Of a stretch of 64,000 bases of DNA, positions 58,915 to 64,000 are shown piece by piece. Every line of letters begins with the position of its first letter. Position 1 is the first letter of the stretch. Location: the NCBI GenBank assembly GCA_025358925.1, contig JANYHT010000037.1, positions 28,501-92,500 on the forward strand, read 5' to 3'. The position numbers and the translations under genes are program-made. A model generated the notes under the pieces. It worked only from the letters and a program-made list of their open reading frames with translations. It did no database searches and was not told the origin of the DNA. The DNA is from Gemmatimonadaceae bacterium. GTDB taxonomy: Bacteria > Gemmatimonadota > Gemmatimonadetes > Gemmatimonadales > Gemmatimonadaceae.

Positions 58915-60240
58915 TTATCCTTGCGCCGCATCGAGCAGTGCGTCGGCCGCACGGTGACCCGAACGGACCGCCCCTTCCATCGTGGCGTTAAATCCGTGTC
59001 CAGCCGTTGCCTCACCAGCAATAACCAACGTGCCGTCGAGTACTTTGCCGAGCGCTGCGTGAGCGGCGAGTCCACCCGAGAGCACATACGTGTATGCGCC
59101 TCGAGCAAACGCATCTCGCGACCAATCGTGCATCAACCACGTTTGTAGTCGCGCGTAGACCTCACCCATTTCCACCCCGAGTGCATGCGCGAGTGATTGC
59201 ACGGCAAGATCGAGCAGCAGCGTATCGTTCGTCGTGTCAATCTCGCTCGCCGCAGGGCCCGCAAGCCAACCCACTAACGCCGGTGTGCTTGCTGGCTCAA
59301 AGCGCCACCACGTAGGGAACGGCTGTTCAAACGCGTGTACAAATAGCATGTCCGACATATCCGGAAGGCTTTGCCAAAATGGCGTGTCGAACATCAAGAC
59401 CACGCGAATGGCTTGACCCATCGCGAGATGTTTCAATGCGTCGCGTTTACTCGACAGCGGCGGCTCAAAGCGAATAGCACCGTCAAGGTCGGGCTTCGCT
59501 TGGAGCAGCGCAAGCGGAATGGTCACGATCAGTTGCGAAGCAGTATATGTGCGCAATTCGTCATTCTGCATCACGTCGACGTCGACGTGCCCCGCGCGCC
59601 ATCGCACCTCGTGCGCCACCGCATTGACGTGCAACGTGCACGACGACGAAAGCGACTGCTGCAAGATGTGGACGATGTGCATGGCACCGGCCGCACACCG
59701 AAATTCTGACGCGTTCGCCGACTGCGTGGACTCAACCTCAAGCAGCCATCGCACACTCATGCGCGACGGATCCGCAGCATGAAAGCCCTGCACGTAGCCA
59801 ATGAGCATTTCTGTTTCTTCAAATAGTGCGGGGTCGGTACACCAGCGCTCGAGCGCTTCGTACAGTGTCAAGTCGCCTGCGAAGGTGGCGAGTCCCACGC
59901 GCAATCGCTGCAACAATCGCGTAAAACCTGAATCGGCATCATCCGTTACCGCGCTGCCATCCGACAGACGCATCACGTGCGCGCCACGCGCCACGCGTAG
60001 CGGAGCTTCATGCAGCACCAACAACTCATGCACCGCACCAGAATTGCCGATCCACTCAGCGCCAAGTTCGATGGCGACTGGCAGATCGGGTTCGTGATGG
60101 GTGAGAACGCGTCCGCCAATGCGATCACGCGCTTCAAGGAGCACCACCGTTCGCCCTGCCGCACCGAGCCGCTCCGCCGCCGCAAGCCCGGCCAATCCGG
60201 CGCCAATGATAATGACGTCCGTGCGTTCGTTCTTGGTCAT
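58915..60240 (-). CDS. flavin monoamine oxidase-family protein
   Basis: 441 residues. The FAD-binding motif is VIIIGAGLAGLAAAERLG near residue 10, then LEARDRIGGRVLTHH near 35, and a C-terminal GEATAGHGFNATMEGAVRSG with the FAD-contacting segment. It oxidises amines or related compounds, substrate unknown; phytoene-desaturase-like use cannot be excluded. No signal peptide. The start overlaps the lipoprotein gene stop by 4 bases, and the ligase gene follows 27 bases after its stop. Confidence 0.85.
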   Translation of the reverse strand: MTKNERTDVIIIGAGLAGLAAAERLGAAGRTVVLLEARDRIGGRVLTHHEPDLPVAIELGAEWIGNSGAVHELLVLHEAPLRVARGAHVMRLSDGSAVTDDADSGFTRLLQRLRVGLATFAGDLTLYEALERWCTDPALFEETEMLIGYVQGFHAADPSRMSVRWLLEVESTQSANASEFRCAAGAMHIVHILQQSLSSSCTLHVNAVAHEVRWRAGHVDVDVMQNDELRTYTASQLIVTIPLALLQAKPDLDGAIRFEPPLSSKRDALKHLAMGQAIRVVLMFDTPFWQSLPDMSDMLFVHAFEQPFPTWWRFEPASTPALVGWLAGPAASEIDTTNDTLLLDLAVQSLAHALGVEMGEVYARLQTWLMHDWSRDAFARGAYTYVLSGGLAAHAALGKVLDGTLVIAGEATAGHGFNATMEGAVRSGHRAADALLDAAQG

Positions 60241-60695
60241 CTGTTATTCGGAGTTGCGTTTGACGTAGGGTTCGTTGGTGTGATCCCAAGCGAGTCGATT
60301 TTGATGGTGTTGGCAAATCCTTGGACCGGATAACTCTGCAGGATTGCGCCGTCAAACCACACGCGAACCCACTGGCCCGCGGCGAGTGTGCGAAAGTCAC
60401 CACGCTTTCCATCGCGGTCGAGCACCACCGTGACCGCGTCAACGCTGGCGACCGCTTTTGGCCCATTGGTGGCGGAGCCGGGAACCGCTTCAATGCGCAC
60501 GGTGCCAAAGTTTGCACCGGATTGCGTTATTGCCGTAACTCGACCGGCCATGTACGGCGCAGAATTCGGTTCGGTTGGCGTACTTGTGTTCTTCTCCGCG
60601 CCGCACGCTACGAGCGCGCCGGAGAGCAATAGAGCACACACGCGCGCGTGCTTCTGCCCGTGTCGCGCTCGTGCCGTACTGTTTGATGTTGACAT
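60237..60695 (-). CDS. lipoprotein of unknown function (beta-barrel-like, DUF3221-type)
   Basis: 152 residues. A lipobox is visible (LLSGALVACGAE). The mature protein has beta-rich segments, GRVTAITQSG, GTVRIEAVPG, VTVVLDRDGKRGD and QWVRVWFDGAIL, that look like a small OB-type fold similar to DUF3221. The last part is Asn/Thr/Pro-rich. GGTGAG lies upstream of ATG 60695, which fixes the start over the GTG three codons earlier. It leads a minus-strand run with the amine oxidase gene, which it overlaps by 4 bases. Confidence 0.72.
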   Translation of the reverse strand: MSTSNSTARARHGQKHARVCALLLSGALVACGAEKNTSTPTEPNSAPYMAGRVTAITQSGANFGTVRIEAVPGSATNGPKAVASVDAVTVVLDRDGKRGDFRTLAAGQWVRVWFDGAILQSYPVQGFANTIKIDSLGITPTNPTSNATPNNR

Positions 60696-60790
60696 GGTTC
60701 TCACCCCGATGAGGGGACTCGAAGTAAATTGCGCTACTCACCTCACCCGTACCTTGCGTCACGTCACCCCGGGACACCAGTGACCCCTTC

Positions 60791-62425
60791 ATGACACGCT
60801 CCCGCCGCGATTTCCTCAAGGCCAGTGCTGCTGTGGCTGCCGGCACGATGGTCGCTTCGCGATCGCTCTCCGCGAGCCCTTCGCTGATTACACGTGCAAC
60901 CTCGCTGCACGATCACGCGTTCGACGACCCCGCAACGAAAGCGCTCATGCAAGTGGCGCTTGATGTTGCGAAATCCGGCGGTGCCTCATACGCCGATGTT
61001 CGCGTCTCGGCCCGTCGTCAACAGAACGTGAACACGCGCGACCGCATCGTGCAGGGTGTGAGTGACACCGATACGTTTGGCCTTGGCGTGCGAACGCTCG
61101 TTGATGGTTCGTGGGGCTTCGCCGCGACGAGCAAACTCACGACAGACAATATCGCGTCCGTGACAAAGGCGGCGCTTGAGCAGGCGCGAGCCAATCGCGC
61201 GAGTCAATTGCGACCGGTCAATCTCGCACCAACGCCGGGCAATCAGGTGGGCGAGTGGAAGAGTCCGATCACCACCGATCCGTTCACGGTGGCAATCCCG
61301 GAAAAGGTCGCGCTGCTGCTCGCAGCAAACGAAGCCGCCCTGAAGGTGAAAGGGGTTCGCACGGTGAACTCCGCGATGTTCTTCCTGCGTGAAGAGAAAT
61401 CATTGATGACGAGTGATGGATCGTACCTCGTGCAAACGATCTATCGCACGTCACCAACATTTTCGGTAACAGCGGTTTCGGCAGACTCATCCGATTTTCA
61501 ATCGGTTGACAGCAACGATATCGCACCGATGGGCTTGGGCTATGAGCATGTGCTCAACGCGAAGTTGGCGGAGCGTGCGCCGCGATATGCGGAGCAGGCC
61601 GTCGAGAAGTTGAGCGCGAAGCCCGTAGAGCCGGGTCGGTATGACTTGCTGCTACATCCGTCCAACTTATGGCTCACTGTTCACGAAACGATTGCGCATC
61701 CCACCGAACTTGATCGCGCGCTTGGCTTCGAAGCCAACTATGCGGGCACCAGTTTTGTCGCGCCGCCCGATGCGGTGTTGGGCAAGCTCAAGTTTGGTTC
61801 TGACATCATGAATGTCGTGGGTGACCGTGATCAAGCTGGATCACTCGGCGCCATTGGGTGGGACGACGAAGCGGTGAAGCCCACCAAATTCGATATCATC
61901 AAGAATGGCGTATTTGTCGACTATCAAACCACGCGCGAGCAGGCGACGATGTTGTCCGACTACTACAAGCGCGTTGGCAAGCCGGTGAAATCGTACGGAT
62001 GCTCGTACGCGCAGAGTTGGGCAGATGTGCAGTTCCAGCGTATGCCGAATGTCTCGATTCAGCCGGGCAAGAACGACTACGTGTGGGAAGACATGATTAG
62101 TCAGATGGATAAAGGTATCGCGATCATTGGAGATGGTTCATTCTCGATTGATCAACAGCGATACAACGGACAGTTTGCCGGCCAGACATTTCACGAAGTA
62201 AAGGGCGGCAAGATTGTCGGCATGTTGAAAGACGTCGCGTATCAATTCCGCACCCCGCAATTTTGGGGCTCGATGAAAGTGATCGGTGGACCGCGCAGCT
62301 ACACGTTGGGCGGCGCCTTTGGTGATGCGAAGGGCCAGCCAGGCCAATCAAACGCGGTGAGCCACGGATGTCCGCCCGCACTCTTTACGCAAACGAACAT
62401 CATTAACACCGGACGGAGAGCATGA
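60791..62425 (+). CDS. TldD-family metalloprotease with twin-arginine signal
   Basis: 544 residues. A twin-arginine leader (RSRRDFLKASAAVAAG) is present, while E. coli TldD has none, so export as a folded metalloprotein is likely. The HExxxH zinc site is HETIAHPTELD near residue 302. The middle region has GYADVRVSARRQQ-like segments (SYADVRVSARRQQN) and the end has GGAFGDAKGQPGQSN. TldD/TldE complexes cleave unfolded or modified peptides, for example microcin precursors. The tldE-like gene follows with a 4-base overlap. Confidence 0.88.
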   Translation: MTRSRRDFLKASAAVAAGTMVASRSLSASPSLITRATSLHDHAFDDPATKALMQVALDVAKSGGASYADVRVSARRQQNVNTRDRIVQGVSDTDTFGLGVRTLVDGSWGFAATSKLTTDNIASVTKAALEQARANRASQLRPVNLAPTPGNQVGEWKSPITTDPFTVAIPEKVALLLAANEAALKVKGVRTVNSAMFFLREEKSLMTSDGSYLVQTIYRTSPTFSVTAVSADSSDFQSVDSNDIAPMGLGYEHVLNAKLAERAPRYAEQAVEKLSAKPVEPGRYDLLLHPSNLWLTVHETIAHPTELDRALGFEANYAGTSFVAPPDAVLGKLKFGSDIMNVVGDRDQAGSLGAIGWDDEAVKPTKFDIIKNGVFVDYQTTREQATMLSDYYKRVGKPVKSYGCSYAQSWADVQFQRMPNVSIQPGKNDYVWEDMISQMDKGIAIIGDGSFSIDQQRYNGQFAGQTFHEVKGGKIVGMLKDVAYQFRTPQFWGSMKVIGGPRSYTLGGAFGDAKGQPGQSNAVSHGCPPALFTQTNIINTGRRA

Positions 62426-63819
62426 GCGCGATCGCACCTCGTTCATTGTTTGCGCCTGCGGGAGTGCTCACGCGCACCGAAGCGCAGGAAATTGCGGCAC
62501 GCGCACTGAAAAATTCACCTGCGGAAGCGACGCGTGTGTCAATCAACAGCAGTGCGCGCGCAGATACGCGGTTTGCGTTGAATCAGGTCACCACGTCAGG
62601 CGAGAATCAGGACACGACCGTCACCATCACCGCATACGTTGGGAATCGTTCGGCCAGTGTGACCACGAATCGTTTGGATGAAGCTTCTCTTGCGGCGGCG
62701 GCCAAGCAAGCCAACGAAATTGCGAAACTTGTGCCGGCCAATCCGGAGTTGATGCCGGAGCTTGGATCGCAAACGTATCCGATGCCGAAGGACCGATCTT
62801 TTACAATGCCGACGCCGAGTGAACGCGCATTGGCGGCGAAGCAGGTCACGGAGCTTGCGCGCGCGGCTGATCTGATTGCGACAGGCTTTATCGAGAGTCG
62901 CTCTGGTGCGACCGCGTTGGCAAACTCGAAGGGCCTCTTTGCATATGATGCCAGCGCGTCGATGACTATGACGGCGACGGTTCGTTCGCCAGACGGTACG
63001 GGTTCTGGATGGGCCTGCAGCGATGGTGTGAGCTTCGCCGACATCGATCCAAAGCAGGTCGCGGCCACCGCGGTACAAAAGGCAAAAGAGTCGCGCAACC
63101 CGGTCGCGATTGAGCCCGGTCGCTACACCACGATTCTCGAACCGACTGCTGTTGGAAACCTTGTGCAAATCATTGCGGGTTCGATGCAAGCACGTGCGGC
63201 CGACGAAGGACGGTCGTTTTTCTCGAAGCAAGGCGGCGGCAACAAAATCGGCGTGAAGGTGGTCGATCCTCGTGTGACACTGTTGTCGGATCCAGAAGAT
63301 TCACCAAGCACCAGCGGCGGGTTTGATGGCGACGGCATGCCGCTCGAGAAAGTGGTGTGGATTGAAAACGGCGTCGTCAAAACACTCAATTACGATCGCT
63401 TCTGGGCGCAGAAGCAGGGCGTGCCCGTCACGCGCGCTGGCGGCGGTGGCCGTGGCGGTGGCGTTCGCGCCGTGCGTATGCTGGGCGGTACGTCGTCGGT
63501 GGCCGACATGATCAAGAGCACCGAGCGTGGTATACTCGTGACGCGTTTCTGGTACATTCGCCCGGTTGATCCGCGCACAGTTTTGTACACGGGTCTGACA
63601 CGCGACGGCACGTTCTTGGTGGAGAACGGCAAGGTCACGCGTCCGATCAAGAATTTCCGATTTAACGAATCACCCATCTTCTTCCTGAACAATCTGGAAG
63701 CGATTGGATCGACCATCCGCATTAACGCATCGGAGAATTTGAGCGCGGGCGGCGCGGTGTACATGCCGCCCCTTAAGGTGCGGGACTTTACGTTCTCGTC
63801 ATTGAGCGATGCCGTATAG
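62422..63819 (+). CDS. TldE/PmbA-family partner subunit
   Basis: 465 residues. It lacks the HExxxH site, as TldE does. Family segments: PGRYTTILEPTAVGNLVQI near residue 235, LSDPEDSPSTSGGFDGDG near 295, and TRFWYIRPVDPRTVLYTGLTRDG near 375. A Gly-rich loop RAGGGGRGGGVRAVRML near 350 is unusual. There is no evident signal peptide, so how it would join an exported TldD is unclear; it may be co-exported with TldD. ATGA overlap with the tldD gene. It ends just before the repeat array. Confidence 0.86.
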   Translation: MSAIAPRSLFAPAGVLTRTEAQEIAARALKNSPAEATRVSINSSARADTRFALNQVTTSGENQDTTVTITAYVGNRSASVTTNRLDEASLAAAAKQANEIAKLVPANPELMPELGSQTYPMPKDRSFTMPTPSERALAAKQVTELARAADLIATGFIESRSGATALANSKGLFAYDASASMTMTATVRSPDGTGSGWACSDGVSFADIDPKQVAATAVQKAKESRNPVAIEPGRYTTILEPTAVGNLVQIIAGSMQARAADEGRSFFSKQGGGNKIGVKVVDPRVTLLSDPEDSPSTSGGFDGDGMPLEKVVWIENGVVKTLNYDRFWAQKQGVPVTRAGGGGRGGGVRAVRMLGGTSSVADMIKSTERGILVTRFWYIRPVDPRTVLYTGLTRDGTFLVENGKVTRPIKNFRFNESPIFFLNNLEAIGSTIRINASENLSAGGAVYMPPLKVRDFTFSSLSDAV

Positions 63820-63820
63820 A

Positions 63821-63956
63821 TAGGGATTAGGGATTAGGGGTTAGGGATTATGAACTGCTGATGAGTCCGTAGTCCCTAACCCCTAACCCCTAACCCCTAA
63901 CCCCTAACCCCTAACCCCTAACCCCTAACCCCTAACCCCTAACCCCTAACCCCTAG
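63821..63956. repeat. telomere-like 7-base repeat array with inverted arm
   Basis: The left arm 63821-63850 reads TAGGGATTAGGGATTAGGGG and on, four to five units of (T/A)TAGGGA type. The 22-base spacer at 63851-63872 has no ORF. The right arm holds TCCCTAA, then ten perfect CCCCTAA units at 63880-63949, then CCCCTAG. The two arms are nearly complementary, so a 25-28-base hairpin can form. Copies at 16061 and 21541 belong to the same family. The flanking 44 bases to the window end hold no recognisable feature. Confidence 0.85.
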
Positions 63957-64000
63957 CTTGCGGCCACAAACGAGCAGCCGCTCTACTGCGCCAGCACGTC

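Noticed and set aside
63873..63956. The CCCCTAA array as a CRISPR array
   Set aside because: Units are 7 bases and directly contiguous, with no 25-40-base repeats or unique spacers and no cas genes near.

Overview
The window reads as bacterial chromosome from a flagellated, diderm, moderately GC-rich organism. Gene content and the look of many proteins (DUF6526- and DUF3597-like proteins, numerous exported M20/M24/P1 peptidases, TonB receptor, SufE-CDGSH pair) suggest Gemmatimonadota; that is an inference from family resemblance, with no search run. Coding density is very high, with many 1-4 base start/stop overlaps, TTG and GTG starts, and few gaps. I see no rRNA, tRNA, insertion sequence, prophage or CRISPR array.

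Layout. (1) 0.2-12.5 kb: late flagellar and chemotaxis block. A divergent TPR-glycosyltransferase faces fliC; then fliD, fliS, a FlgN/FliT-like gene, a small unknown, flgM, cheY, cheZ, cheA, cheW, cheR, cheD and cheB, all on +. Sigma-28-like sites precede fliC and flgM. No methyl-accepting chemoreceptor lies here. (2) 12.5-17.9 kb: a stand-alone histidine kinase, an exported unknown, an AlkA-type glycosylase, a TIGR01777 epimerase, and a zinc-ribbon membrane protein followed by an SPFH protein. (3) 17.9-21.5 kb (-): tightly packed sufE, CDGSH, plsC, epimerase and DapA-family genes. (4) 21.6-30.4 kb (+): HlyD/ABC/ABC-2 exporter, msrPQ, a GGDEF-EAL protein and a THUMP rRNA methyltransferase. (5) 30.4-34.2 kb: a TPP riboswitch controls a TonB-dependent receptor; divergently lie pnuC and a NadR-like kinase. 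This looks like a thiamine or vitamin-salvage uptake island. (6) 34.4-35.4 kb: VapBC and a small DUF2256 gene. (7) 35.5-43.8 kb: M20 peptidase, 2-oxoglutarate dehydrogenase E1, an exported PIG-L protein and a solute-binding lipoprotein. (8) 43.8-46.9 kb (-): cation antiporter, a 32-residue membrane microprotein and a sodium:solute symporter. (9) 46.9-49.5 kb (+): NDH-2 followed by a kinase-like/receiver protein without ATPase domain and an ANTAR regulator. (10) 49.5-63.8 kb: envelope and peptidase genes (M20, OmpA, His-rich small protein, DUF3597, metallo-beta-lactamase fold, M24, cyclophilin, P1, acyl-CoA ligase, amine oxidase, lipoprotein, TldD/TldE).

The window ends in a telomere-like (CCCCTAA)n array with an inverted TTAGGGA-type arm. 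Shorter copies of the same 7-base motif occur at 16.06 and 21.54 kb. The most notable points are the TPP riboswitch whose conserved 3' strand is also the ribosome-binding site of the receptor gene, the dispersed 7-base repeat family, the split kinase/receiver parts near NDH-2, and small genes (DUF2256, a 32-aa membrane protein, a His-rich protein) that length cut-offs miss.
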